The notes under the pieces: model-generated | What the model saw: only the letters and a program-made list of their open reading frames with translations | The model's database searches: none | What the model was told of the DNA's origin: nothing | Program-made: the position numbers and the translations under genes | In this document: piece after piece, positions 55,350 through 63,845 of the stretch | Position numbering within the stretch: the first letter of the stretch is position 1 | How the letters are laid out: the number at the start of each line of letters is the position of its first letter | Assembly (NCBI GenBank): GCA_030427405.1 | Contig: JAUHXK010000003.1 | Coordinates: 186,001-250,000, forward strand | Direction of reading: 5' to 3' | DNA: 64,000 nt | DNA from: Alphaproteobacteria bacterium | Lineage (GTDB): Bacteria > Pseudomonadota > Alphaproteobacteria > Rhodobacterales > Rhodobacteraceae

Positions 55350-57010
55350 TCAGCCGCCCTCATCGCCGCCTGAGCGCAAAAACAGGACGCCCCCACCGCG
55401 CGGTCCGCGCGCGCGAGTGCAAGGTCCAGGCGCTGTTTCACCTGTTTGATTTCAACGTCTTCCTTGCGCGCCTTCAGACAGTCGTGCAGGCCCTTGAGGC
55501 TCCAGACATTGTCGGGATGGATCGACGCCCGGCTGAGCGTGCCGCCCAGGCCCAGATCCTCGCGATAGACGGCCTCGGCTTCGGCTACGTGCCCCTGCTC
55601 GAAAAGCAACGCCCCCAGCGCGTGGCGGGTGGGCTGCATCCAGCCCCACGGCTCGTCATAGGGCAGCGCGTCATCCAATTCGACCGAGCGGCGCAGATGG
55701 GCATAGGCAAGATCGAAATTGCCCTTGCGGTACTCGATCTCGCCGCGAGCCATTTCGGCCGCGATATCAAGCAGGTCGACGACGCGGTTATTGTGCAGAA
55801 GCCGCGATTCCGGGACGCAGGATTTTGCCGCGAGGAACAACCGTTCTTCGGCTTCGGCCTCGGCCACCTGGCCGGTCGCCGCATGGGCGATCGCGCGGGC
55901 ATAGTGGATCGTGGCGGTCAGGGTCCGATAAAGGTCGGGCTCGTCGGGCAGGTCCAGCGCCTTGGCCTCATCCCAGCGGCCAAAGCGGATCAGGATATGT
56001 GGGCCCATGGCCATGTAGCTTTCGAAATAATCCGCCATGGGCGGGCTTTCGATGCGCAGCAAATCCGCCGGCGTGGTGTCCCACAGGCCCTGGTTGGCGC
56101 GCAGGGCGGGTTCGATCTGGCCCAGGAACATGGCGCCGTAGATGGCAAAGTGATAATTGTGCTGGCGATAGCCAGTGTAGATGTTGAAGGCGCCTTCGCG
56201 CTCGAAATACTTCAGGTCGGCCTCGGTGGCCTTGGCGTTCCAGTGGGCGACATTGTGATAATGGCCGCACAGCACGTCGATATGGGTCGGCATGTGGATC
56301 AGGTGCCCGGAATCCGGCACCAGCGTGCGCAGAATATCCCCGGCCCTAAGCGCCTTTTCGGGCGTCGGGGACATTTCCATCAGGTGGACATACAGATGCA
56401 GCAGGCCAGGGTGCGACATGGCGGCGGGGTCATTGGCCATTGCCCATTCCAGCGCGTCTTGTGCCTCAAGCGTGGCGGCGCCTTCGGCTGGCAGGCCGGT
56501 TTTCAGGTCCCACATCTGCCAGGGGGTCAGGTTCAGCAGGGCCTCGACGAAAATCGTGCGCAGGGCCAGGTGACCGGGTATTGCGGCAAACGCTGTGCGC
56601 ATGGCATCGGCGAAATCGTGATCCCAGGACTGCATCTCCTCGATCGGGGTCCGCTGCGGATAGCGGGCGGGCAGGGCGCGGATCAATGCCTGTTCGGCCT
56701 CGGTGCAGCCGTCCATCGTAGCCAGCGCTTTTTGGGTGGCGTCATAGGCCGTGGCCAGTGCCGTTTCGCGCCCCTGATCATCGCGCCGCCACCATGGCAT
56801 GTTATAGTTTGGCCCAGCAGCATAAGCGACGCCCCAATGGGCCATGGCGCAGTCGGGGTCATGTTCCAGCGCGTGTTGAAAACAGGCGACGGCCTCTTCG
56901 TGGTTATAGGCATAGGTCCAGATCAGACCGCGATCGAACCAAAGCTGCGCCTTGGCGGACGGGGTGGTTACCGGGCAGGTATGCGCGCCCAGATCATAGT
57001 ATTCGCCCAT
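55346..57010 (-). CDS. Tetratricopeptide-repeat protein
   Basis: A 554-residue soluble protein with TPR repeats, best seen at 25-55 (GLIWTYAYNHEEAVACFQHALEHDP), and again near 420-450 and 475-500. Unusual His-rich motifs such as HLIHMPTHIDVLCGHYHN (about 238-255) suggest metal binding. ATG 57010 is chosen (MGEYYDLGAH). It resembles a group of long TPR proteins of unknown function. Co-transcribed with the SH3-like gene. Confidence 0.8.
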   Translation of the reverse strand: MGEYYDLGAHTCPVTTPSAKAQLWFDRGLIWTYAYNHEEAVACFQHALEHDPDCAMAHWGVAYAAGPNYNMPWWRRDDQGRETALATAYDATQKALATMDGCTEAEQALIRALPARYPQRTPIEEMQSWDHDFADAMRTAFAAIPGHLALRTIFVEALLNLTPWQMWDLKTGLPAEGAATLEAQDALEWAMANDPAAMSHPGLLHLYVHLMEMSPTPEKALRAGDILRTLVPDSGHLIHMPTHIDVLCGHYHNVAHWNAKATEADLKYFEREGAFNIYTGYRQHNYHFAIYGAMFLGQIEPALRANQGLWDTTPADLLRIESPPMADYFESYMAMGPHILIRFGRWDEAKALDLPDEPDLYRTLTATIHYARAIAHAATGQVAEAEAEERLFLAAKSCVPESRLLHNNRVVDLLDIAAEMARGEIEYRKGNFDLAYAHLRRSVELDDALPYDEPWGWMQPTRHALGALLFEQGHVAEAEAVYREDLGLGGTLSRASIHPDNVWSLKGLHDCLKARKEDVEIKQVKQRLDLALARADRAVGASCFCAQAAMRAAE

Positions 57011-57066
57011 TGAGAAACCTCCGCTGATTGCGGGCAGATTAGCGCGATTCCCGCGATCTGCACAGA

Positions 57067-58275
57067 TCAGGCGGGCAGGCGGTCTTCGATCCGACCCATA
57101 TGTACCATCAGGCCAAAGCCAAGGATGCACATGGTCAGGATACCGATTGTCAGCGGCCCCAGCGTGCCGTCGAACAGCAGCCCGACGGGGGCGGCAATTG
57201 CGGCGGCCAACACGGTGGAAATCGACCCTATGACCGATGCGGCCATACCCGCGATATGGCCCATCGGCTCCATCGCGATGGCGTTCAGGTTGCCCATGGT
57301 TACCCCGGCCATGAAGAACACGGACGTTTGCCAGAAAACGAACAGGGCAAAGGATGCCTGCGCCGAAAGGTCGGACATGTTCAAGACGATCACCAGGGAT
57401 GTGATCAGGATCTGAGCCCCCAGCGCCCAGGTGACGATCCGGCGCATGCCGACGCGCACCACGACGGCGGCGTTCAAAAGACTGGCCGAGCCGGACATCA
57501 GCGCGACGAAGCCGAACCAGAACGGAAAGCTGTCGGCGCGGTCGTGAATGACGTCATAGATCTGCTGCACCATGGTCAGCATCGTGAACAATATTCCCAT
57601 GCACAGTGTCTGGACAAGGATCGACAGGCGAACGGTGGGATGGGCGAACATTTCTTTGATCGCCGAGATCATCAGCGGCAGGCGGAAGGGGCGACGATCT
57701 TCAACTGCCAGGGACTCGGGCAGGCGGATGCCCATCCAGACCACGATGATCAGCGCGAAAAGGATGAAGGACACGAACACCCCGCGCCACCCGGCAAAGG
57801 CGATCACGGCGGCACCTGCCATTGGTGCGATGGCGGGAACCAATGTGAAGATCATCATCGCAATCGAGACGATCCGCGCCATTTCGCGGCCTGAAAACAG
57901 GTCGCGGATAATCGCCATGGCCACGACACGCGGCCCGGCCGAGCCCAGCCCCTGAGCGACGCGCGCGGCCAGAACCAGTTCCAGCGACGAACTGGCCCAG
58001 GCCACGGCCGAGGCCGCGATATACACGATCGCGCCCGCAAAAATCACGGGTCTGCGGCCAATCGCGTCCGAAATCGGGCCGGTGAAGAATGTCCCTATGC
58101 CCATACCCAGCACAAAACTGGTCAGGATCAGCTGTGCCCGGTTCACGTCACCGGGGCTGAGCTGGGCGCCGATCTCGGGCAGGGCGGGCAGCATCGAGTC
58201 GATCGAAAAGGCGATGGTGGCGAACATCATTGCGATCAGCGCAATGAACTCCGCCTTGGAAATGCGATCAGCCAT
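57067..58275 (-). CDS. Bcr/CflA-type MFS drug efflux transporter
   Basis: A 402-residue transporter with twelve helices of the DHA1 drug/proton antiporter group. The family opening AEFIALIAMMFATIAFSIDSMLPALPEIG and the motif A loop GPISDAIGRRPVIFAG (about 67-82) are exact. AAGGAG precedes the ATG. A perfect palindrome directly upstream (58290-58313) may control it. It lies behind the FrnE-like gene on the same strand. Confidence 0.9.
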   Translation of the reverse strand: MADRISKAEFIALIAMMFATIAFSIDSMLPALPEIGAQLSPGDVNRAQLILTSFVLGMGIGTFFTGPISDAIGRRPVIFAGAIVYIAASAVAWASSSLELVLAARVAQGLGSAGPRVVAMAIIRDLFSGREMARIVSIAMMIFTLVPAIAPMAGAAVIAFAGWRGVFVSFILFALIIVVWMGIRLPESLAVEDRRPFRLPLMISAIKEMFAHPTVRLSILVQTLCMGILFTMLTMVQQIYDVIHDRADSFPFWFGFVALMSGSASLLNAAVVVRVGMRRIVTWALGAQILITSLVIVLNMSDLSAQASFALFVFWQTSVFFMAGVTMGNLNAIAMEPMGHIAGMAASVIGSISTVLAAAIAAPVGLLFDGTLGPLTIGILTMCILGFGLMVHMGRIEDRLPA

Positions 58276-58289
58276 GAGGGGACTCCTTA

Positions 58290-58313
58290 CCCAACCGCGC
58301 TATCACGGTTGGG
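58290..58313. promoter_or_regulatory. Perfect inverted repeat upstream of the Bcr/CflA gene
   Basis: CCCAACCG, eight bases, CGGTTGGG, with arms exact, ending 15 bases from the transporter start. No T tract follows on either strand, so an operator or leader hairpin is more likely than a terminator. Confidence 0.5.
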
Positions 58314-58351
58314 CAGGATCGGGTAGGTTGGAAAATGCACAGACCTATGTG

Positions 58352-59011
58352 CTATTCTGCAGGGGAGGCCTCAATCTGAGACATGATCTCGGCAATCACT
58401 TTTTCCCATAATTCAGGGGGTTGCGCCCCCGGAACTGCATGTTGGTTGGCCACGATATAGGTCGGAACGGAACTGACGCCCATCTCACGCGAATGGGCGT
58501 CGCGGGTGCGGATGTCCTCGCGGTCGGCGTCTGATTTCAGCAGTTTCAGGACAATTGCGGCGTCCATTCCGGCGCCGTCGGCGATATCGGCCAGAACCTC
58601 GTGGTCGCCAATGTCGCGGGCCTGCACGAAGTAGGCTTGGAACAAGGCATCGACCACAGCGTTCTGCTTGCCTTCGATCCCGGCCCAATGGATCAGGCGA
58701 TGCGCGTCCAGCGTGTTGGGCGTGCGTTTCATCCCCTCGAAGTCGATTGTCAAACCTGCGGTCTCGGCGTGCTCGACCACCGGTGCATAGGCACGGATGG
58801 CACCATCCTTGCCGCCGAACTTGCGTTCCAGATATTCGCGCCGATCCATGCCGCTGTCGGGCATGTCGGGGTTCAATTGAAACGGGTGCCACTCGATCAC
58901 GAAGGGATGGTCGGGGATCCGGGCCAGCGCCTTGTCCAGATGGGTCTTTCCGATATAGCACCACGGGCAGATCGGATCGGACATGATGTCGAGTTTCACA
59001 GTCTGGGTCAT
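58352..59011 (-). CDS. FrnE-like DsbA-family oxidoreductase
   Basis: A 219-residue thioredoxin-fold protein with the active site CPWC at 15-18 (SDPICPWCYIGK) and the VSSVPTYI cis-Pro loop near residue 175. This is the FrnE/2-hydroxychromene-2-carboxylate isomerase-like branch of DsbA. There is no signal peptide, so it is cytoplasmic. It starts in the stop of the acyl-CoA synthetase gene (59008-59011). Confidence 0.9.
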   Translation of the reverse strand: MTQTVKLDIMSDPICPWCYIGKTHLDKALARIPDHPFVIEWHPFQLNPDMPDSGMDRREYLERKFGGKDGAIRAYAPVVEHAETAGLTIDFEGMKRTPNTLDAHRLIHWAGIEGKQNAVVDALFQAYFVQARDIGDHEVLADIADGAGMDAAIVLKLLKSDADREDIRTRDAHSREMGVSSVPTYIVANQHAVPGAQPPELWEKVIAEIMSQIEASPAE

Positions 59012-60528
59012 TTGGATGAAGCCTTGAAATAGGCCGGCAGGGCGCGGCGCAGAAGTTTCCCGTTGCCGCCGGTGGGCAGGGCCGGAAGGTGAACAAAGGC
59101 GCGCGGCTGCTTGTAGCGCGCCAGGTTTTCTTCGACATAGGCTGCAAGGACCGCATCGTCCAGCTTTTCCGGGCCGGTATAGAAGGCAGCTATCACGAAT
59201 GTGTCCTGTTTCACCTCGACAGCGGCTGCACCGGCTTGGGTTATTCCGGGGTGCCGGGTCAGGACGGCTTCGACCTCGACCGGCGATACCCGGTATCCGC
59301 CCGCGTTCATCATGTCATCGTCGCGGCCCAGATAGGTGACCTGGCCATCGACGGCCATTGCGCCCTGATCACCGGTCAGGAACCAGTCGCCCTGCATCCG
59401 GGCCTGGGCCTCGTCCGGTGCGTTGAGGTAGGTCAGCATCAGGCCGGGGTCGCTTTGGTGGATCGCAATCGTGCCTTCCTGCCCCTGCGGTACCGGAGCA
59501 CCGTCAGGCCCCAGTATTGCCACCCGTCGCCCGACCTGTGGCTGCCCCAGCGCCGCGCCACGCGCCGGATGGGCGGGGCAGGATGAGATGAAGGTCGAAC
59601 ATTCGGACATCCCGTAAGCTTCGTACAGCTCGGTGCCGGTCGCCTGAACCCAGGTTTCATGCAATTGCGGCGAGAGCTTTTCGCCCGCGCACAGGCCATG
59701 GCGCAGATCAGGCAGCTCCCACGCGTCTGCAGTCTGGAGTATCTTGCGGTATACCCCCGGCGCGGCTGCGAAAATCGTTGCGCGGTTGCGGCGCAGCAAA
59801 TCGGGCAACTGCGTCAGCGCCGTTCCGGGTTCGGGGATCAGCGCGGTTGCGCCGATGGTCCAGGGGTCCATCAGCCCAGTGCCCAGCGTATAGGTCCAGT
59901 TGAAAGCCCCCGCGTGACACAGGCGGTCGTCGGGACGCAGCCCGTACCACCCGTCGACCATCATCTGGCGGGCCCAGATCGCGCGGTGGGCATGGGCAAC
60001 GGCCCGCGGGTTGCCCGATGTTCCTGAGGTATAGACGATGTAGGCCATCCGGTCTGGGTCGCCCATGTCGAACGGGGCCGGGGGCAGGGCGCGCATGTCG
60101 GCCAGGGCGTCCAGCCCGATCTGGCGCGCATGGTCCGCGCAGGCCACAGACGGATCGCGCAGGACCGCCGCCGGCGACAGCTCTGCGATCATCCGGGCCG
60201 TTTCCGGTTCGGTCAGCAACGAAGAGGTCGGCACCGGCACAAGCCCCACAGCGATGCAGCCAAGATAGGCAATCGGGAAGTCCACGGTATTTCCAAGCCG
60301 CATCAGGACGATGTCGCCGGGGGTCAGCCCCATTTGCAGCAGCCCGGCCCCGGTGCCCAGGATGGCCGCCCTGAGCTGCCCAAAGCTCCAGTCTTGCGAG
60401 CCGTCCGAGCTCTGGACCGAAAGCGCCACCTTGTGCGCCTGCGCGTCGGCCCGGCGCAGTACATGGGCGGCCAGGTTGAATGGCGCGGGGCATGGGTGGG
60501 GCGGGCCTTGATCGAATATTGACAGCAT
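59008..60528 (-). CDS. AMP-forming acyl-CoA synthetase (benzoate-CoA ligase-like)
   Basis: A 506-residue ANL-superfamily ligase. The P-loop reads YIVYTSGTSGNPRAVAHAHR (about 166-185), the hinge is YLGRDDDMMNAGGYRVSP (about 405), and the catalytic Lys lies in GGNGKLLRR at the end. It activates a carboxylic acid with ATP and CoA; the substrate may be aromatic or short-chain. Divergent from the XRE-cupin regulator gene, which may control it. Confidence 0.9.
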   Translation of the reverse strand: MLSIFDQGPPHPCPAPFNLAAHVLRRADAQAHKVALSVQSSDGSQDWSFGQLRAAILGTGAGLLQMGLTPGDIVLMRLGNTVDFPIAYLGCIAVGLVPVPTSSLLTEPETARMIAELSPAAVLRDPSVACADHARQIGLDALADMRALPPAPFDMGDPDRMAYIVYTSGTSGNPRAVAHAHRAIWARQMMVDGWYGLRPDDRLCHAGAFNWTYTLGTGLMDPWTIGATALIPEPGTALTQLPDLLRRNRATIFAAAPGVYRKILQTADAWELPDLRHGLCAGEKLSPQLHETWVQATGTELYEAYGMSECSTFISSCPAHPARGAALGQPQVGRRVAILGPDGAPVPQGQEGTIAIHQSDPGLMLTYLNAPDEAQARMQGDWFLTGDQGAMAVDGQVTYLGRDDDMMNAGGYRVSPVEVEAVLTRHPGITQAGAAAVEVKQDTFVIAAFYTGPEKLDDAVLAAYVEENLARYKQPRAFVHLPALPTGGNGKLLRRALPAYFKASSK

Positions 60529-60586
60529 GGGAATTGGCTATCGCCGAAGATGGCGCGTTGCAAGCGTGCGGTCGTGGCCCTATAGA

Positions 60587-61216
60587 ATGACCATGACAAC
60601 CCGAGACCATAATTCGATCATTCGTATCGCCCGCGACAACGGCGACAGACCCGAGGCCGAACCTGTCGACCTGGGCGCGCGCGTGCGCGAATTGCGCAAG
60701 GCACGGCAATGGACGCTGGAACAGGCGGCCAACCAGGCGGGGCTGGCGCGGTCCACGCTCAGCAAGATCGAAAACGGCCAGATGTCGCCAACCTATGACG
60801 CGCTCAAGAAACTGGCGACGGGTCTGGAAATCTCGGTCCCGCAACTGTTCACACCGCCCGAGCGTGATCAGGTGATCGGACGCATGTCGGTGACAAAGGC
60901 CGGCGAAGGCGCGGCGCATGCCACCACGACATACGAGCATGAGCTGCTTGCGGAAACCTTGACGAAAAAGCAGATGCTGCCCTATCGGGCCCGTGTTCGC
61001 GCCCGGTCGATGGAGGAATTCGAAGGCTGGGTCCGCCACGACGGAGAAGAGTTCCTGTTCGTGCTGACCGGCGTCATCCGGCTGTATACCGAGTTCTACG
61101 AACCCGTGGAAATGCGCCGTGGCGACAGCGCCTATTACGACGGCAGCATGGGGCACAACGTGGTGTCGGTCAGCGACGAGGATGCAACGATCCTGTGGGT
61201 GACCTCGCTGGCCTAG
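60587..61216 (+). CDS. XRE-family regulator with cupin sensor domain
   Basis: A 209-residue regulator: an XRE helix-turn-helix at about 30-85 (VRELRKARQWTLEQAANQAGL, then STLSKIENGQMSPTYDAL) and a C-terminal cupin (about 125-205, with EEFLFVLTGVIRLYTE and SAYYDGSMGHNVV). Such proteins sense a small ligand and often control a neighbouring catabolic gene; the divergent acyl-CoA synthetase is the obvious target. ATG 60587 and ATG 60593 are both possible. The stop interlocks with the convergent CsbD-like gene as CTAG. Confidence 0.9.
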   Translation: MTMTTRDHNSIIRIARDNGDRPEAEPVDLGARVRELRKARQWTLEQAANQAGLARSTLSKIENGQMSPTYDALKKLATGLEISVPQLFTPPERDQVIGRMSVTKAGEGAAHATTTYEHELLAETLTKKQMLPYRARVRARSMEEFEGWVRHDGEEFLFVLTGVIRLYTEFYEPVEMRRGDSAYYDGSMGHNVVSVSDEDATILWVTSLA

Positions 61217-61440
61217 CGGTTGGTTATTTCCCGGTTCAGGCCCTCTGTGTACAGAAAATCTTCGACCTCTTCCCTTGCCTCGGTCACGGTCAGGTGGTGG
61301 CGTTCGGCCAGATAGGCCTCGAACCGCTTCCGGTCGGACGTGACCTGCGCCATATCCTTGTCGCGCAGGTTCGGAAAACGACGCTTGGCCCGCGCATAGG
61401 ATGCGCCCCAGTCTTGCGTCAGATCTGCCCAGTTCAGCAT
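61213..61440 (-). CDS. Small CsbD-like protein
   Basis: A 75-residue hydrophilic protein with the CsbD general-stress layout: an opening LNWADLTQDW like the MNWDQIEGNW of CsbD, a central DKDMAQVTSDRKRFEAYL and a final helix TEAREEVEDFLYT. CsbD proteins are stress-induced with no known reaction. The match is by eye and weak in the middle. The 266 bp upstream towards the peptide-binding gene show no further gene. Confidence 0.6.
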   Translation of the reverse strand: MLNWADLTQDWGASYARAKRRFPNLRDKDMAQVTSDRKRFEAYLAERHHLTVTEAREEVEDFLYTEGLNREITNR

Positions 61441-61706
61441 CTGCGAGCTTTCCTTTGTTCAGGTTTCAGGACTGCTCTCCCCCGAAATAGGGTAAGAAGG
61501 TCCGGTGGGCCTGATCGGCATGACAAAATGTCGCACCTGGAAACGGGGCGCGTCGGGGCCGTTCCTTGAGGCGCAAAACGGTCAGGGTGTCGCACCCCTT
61601 GGGGGCGCCAGCAAAGAAAACACAGGGTTTTGGGTCACAACAGGATTTGCCGATTTCCGCCGATCCATTGCTCGGTTGAAGTGGCCGGTACGCCGCGTGC
61701 CGCGCT

Positions 61707-63521
61707 TTAGCCGTCGTACCACCAGACTTCTGGCATGTATTGCGGGCCGTCGCCATAGATCGGCAGGGTGTCGGGGTATTTCAGTTCCTTGGCATGGGCA
61801 ATCCGGCCCACATCAAAGCTCCAGATCGGGATGACATAGCGCCCGGCGGTCAGAACCCGGTCCAGCGCACGGGTCGCTGCTATGAAATCCTCGCGACTTT
61901 CCGAGGCCAGCATGGCGTCGATCAGCCCGTCAACCGCGGGTGACGCCACGCCCATCAGGTTGCGAGTACCCGGCGTGTCTGCGCCTTCGCTGCCCCAATA
62001 CAGGCGCTGTTCATTGCCCGGCGACAGGGACAGCGCGCGGCGAAACGGGGTTACGTCGAAATCCTGCTCTGAGATACGGCCGGTATATTGCGCATTGTCT
62101 ACGGTTTCGGTCATGACCTGAATGCCAAGACGTTCCAGCGCGCGAGCGTAGATTTCGACCGCGGTCTGCATGTCGCTGTCGCCCTGTTGCAGCAGAACCG
62201 TCAGCGAAAACGCCTGGCCCTCTGGGTTGCGCAATACGCCGTCCTGAATGGTCCAGCCCGCCTCGGCCAACAGCTTGGACGCCTTGCGGATATTGGCCCG
62301 GTTGCGGGCGGACCCGTCCCCCTGAGGAAGAACATACCCCTCCAGCGTTCCCGGCAGCAGGTCCTGGGAATACTGTTCCAGCAGGTCCCGCACGCGTCCA
62401 GTCGCCGGTCCGGGTTGCATGGCCAGGTCCGAGCCCGAGAAATAAGACGTGATCCGTGGCTGCGCGCCGCCCGTGATCGTGTCATTGATGAATTCGAAAT
62501 TGAAGGCGGTCAGCAACGCCTCGCGGACGCGCCAGTCGTCAAAGGGCGCCTTGCGCGTGTTCATGACAAACCCGGTCATGCCAGATGGTTTGCCATGCGG
62601 GATTTCGGTTTTGATCACATCGCCGCGCTGAACAGCCGGAAATCCGTATTGGGTGTCCCACTTGTCGGCATTGAATTCGCGCATGGCAGACAGCTCGCCC
62701 GCTTTGAATGCTTCAAACAGGACCGTCTGGTCGCCGTAGAACTCGATCCGCATTTCATCAAGGTTGTGCGTGCCGCGCCGAAACGGAATGTCGGCCCCCC
62801 AGTAGTCGGGGTTTCTGCGCAGGGTCACATAGCGGCCGCCTTCGTAGTCGTCGACGACATAGGGTCCGCTGCCCACGGGGATGTCATGCAACTGTGCGTT
62901 GGCAAAGTCCTTTCCGTCCCATTGCGCCTTTTGCAGAATGGGGCGCATGCCCGCGATCAGGGCCAGTTCCCGGTCTGCTTCGTTGAACGAAATGCGAACC
63001 GTACGCGGCCCGGTCTGCTCGATGGTGTCGATCTTTCCCCACAAGCCGCGATACCGCAGGTGCCCCTCGGTGCCCAGCGTCTGATAGGACCAGATGACAT
63101 CCTCCACTGTCACCGGGCTGCCGTCCGAGAATCGGGCATTCTCGCGCAGGGTGAACGCGACCCAGGACCGGTCCGGCGCGGTCTCGACCGATTCGGCCAA
63201 CAGCCCGTAAAGAGTGAAAGGTTCGTCCCATGACCGCCCCATCAGGCTTTCATGTGTCCAGAACCGCAACTGCCATGGTGCCGTGCCTTTTTGCACGAAA
63301 GGGTTCAGGCTGTCATAGCCGCCCGTATTGCCGAACACGACCTTTCCGCCTTTGGGGGCTTCGGCGTTGGCATAGGGCAGAGACACAAAATCAGGTGGTA
63401 AGGCAGGGTCCCCATACATAGCTATGCCATGCGACGATTCTGCCAAGGCCAATCCGGCAGAAAAAAACACGGCGATTCCCGCGATTGCGGGGCGAAAACG
63501 GCATAGAAAATCCGGGCTCAT
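61707..63521 (-). CDS. Peptide/oligopeptide ABC transporter substrate-binding protein (family 5)
   Basis: A 604-residue periplasmic binding protein with a signal peptide (cleavage near ALALA-ES, residue 27). The SBP_bac_5 core is visible: ENARFSDGSPVTVEDVIWSY (about 130-149), YVVDDYEGGRYVTLRRNPDYWG and FEFINDTITGGAQPR. It most resembles the YejA/MppA branch. The permease and ATPase genes must be further left or elsewhere. ATG 63521 follows a weak GCAGGA. Confidence 0.9.
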   Translation of the reverse strand: MSPDFLCRFRPAIAGIAVFFSAGLALAESSHGIAMYGDPALPPDFVSLPYANAEAPKGGKVVFGNTGGYDSLNPFVQKGTAPWQLRFWTHESLMGRSWDEPFTLYGLLAESVETAPDRSWVAFTLRENARFSDGSPVTVEDVIWSYQTLGTEGHLRYRGLWGKIDTIEQTGPRTVRISFNEADRELALIAGMRPILQKAQWDGKDFANAQLHDIPVGSGPYVVDDYEGGRYVTLRRNPDYWGADIPFRRGTHNLDEMRIEFYGDQTVLFEAFKAGELSAMREFNADKWDTQYGFPAVQRGDVIKTEIPHGKPSGMTGFVMNTRKAPFDDWRVREALLTAFNFEFINDTITGGAQPRITSYFSGSDLAMQPGPATGRVRDLLEQYSQDLLPGTLEGYVLPQGDGSARNRANIRKASKLLAEAGWTIQDGVLRNPEGQAFSLTVLLQQGDSDMQTAVEIYARALERLGIQVMTETVDNAQYTGRISEQDFDVTPFRRALSLSPGNEQRLYWGSEGADTPGTRNLMGVASPAVDGLIDAMLASESREDFIAATRALDRVLTAGRYVIPIWSFDVGRIAHAKELKYPDTLPIYGDGPQYMPEVWWYDG

Positions 63522-63600
63522 TTTGGAAACAATCCTGCTCTGGCCTTATTTTGTTGGGATTCACCGTACCGATGATTTTTCATATTATCAAACTTTTAGC

Positions 63601-63629
63601 TTGGAGGACGGCGCGGAATTGCTTATAAA
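63601..63629 (+). promoter_or_regulatory. Promoter-like boxes of the candidate small RNA
   Basis: TTGGAG (63601-63606) and TATAAA (63624-63629) are 17 bases apart. A second pair, TTCACC (63560-63565) and TATTAT (63583-63588), is also 17 apart and could serve instead. Confidence 0.45.
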
Positions 63630-63635
63630 GGACGC

Positions 63636-63711
63636 ACTGCTCGATAGGTTTCTTGCCTGTATGAAACCTGCCTCAATAACTTAACGCCCGCTTCGTGCGG
63701 GCGTTTTTTTT
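63636..63711 (+). ncRNA. Candidate small RNA between the peptide-binding gene and the hydroxybutyrate dehydrogenase gene
   Basis: A rightward transcript of about 75 bases is inferred from a promoter-like pair just upstream, a perfect 7-bp hairpin (AGGTTTC 63646-63652, GAAACCT 63663-63669, ten-base loop) and a strong terminator. No rightward gene lies upstream: the region is between two divergent genes, so the terminator needs its own transcript. No known RNA family is recognised. The start point is a guess. Confidence 0.5.
63683..63711 (+). terminator. Strong rho-independent terminator without an obvious protein gene
   Basis: AACGCCCGC (63683-63691), loop TTCGT, GCGGGCGTT (63697-63705), then a run of eight T (63704-63711). 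A textbook rightward terminator. Confidence 0.9.
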
Positions 63712-63845
63712 GGGCGATGCATCGGGCCTTTATTCCCGAGAAATTGGCGGTCTTCGAACGGCGTGCCCCCCCAAAGATTTCCCGTTTTCTTTGCAGGTGC
63801 AGCATGGCAAGGTGGCGGCGAAACTGGACCAATTGGAGAACTGAT

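Noticed and set aside
55217-57013. A 598-codon open frame on the plus strand opposite the TPR gene
   Set aside because: Antisense shadow; the minus-strand protein has clear repeats and a normal start, the plus-strand one is low-complexity.
57034-57061. GCAGAT/ATCTGC hairpin between the TPR and Bcr/CflA genes
   Set aside because: Stem is interrupted and no T tract follows, so neither terminator nor operator is well supported.
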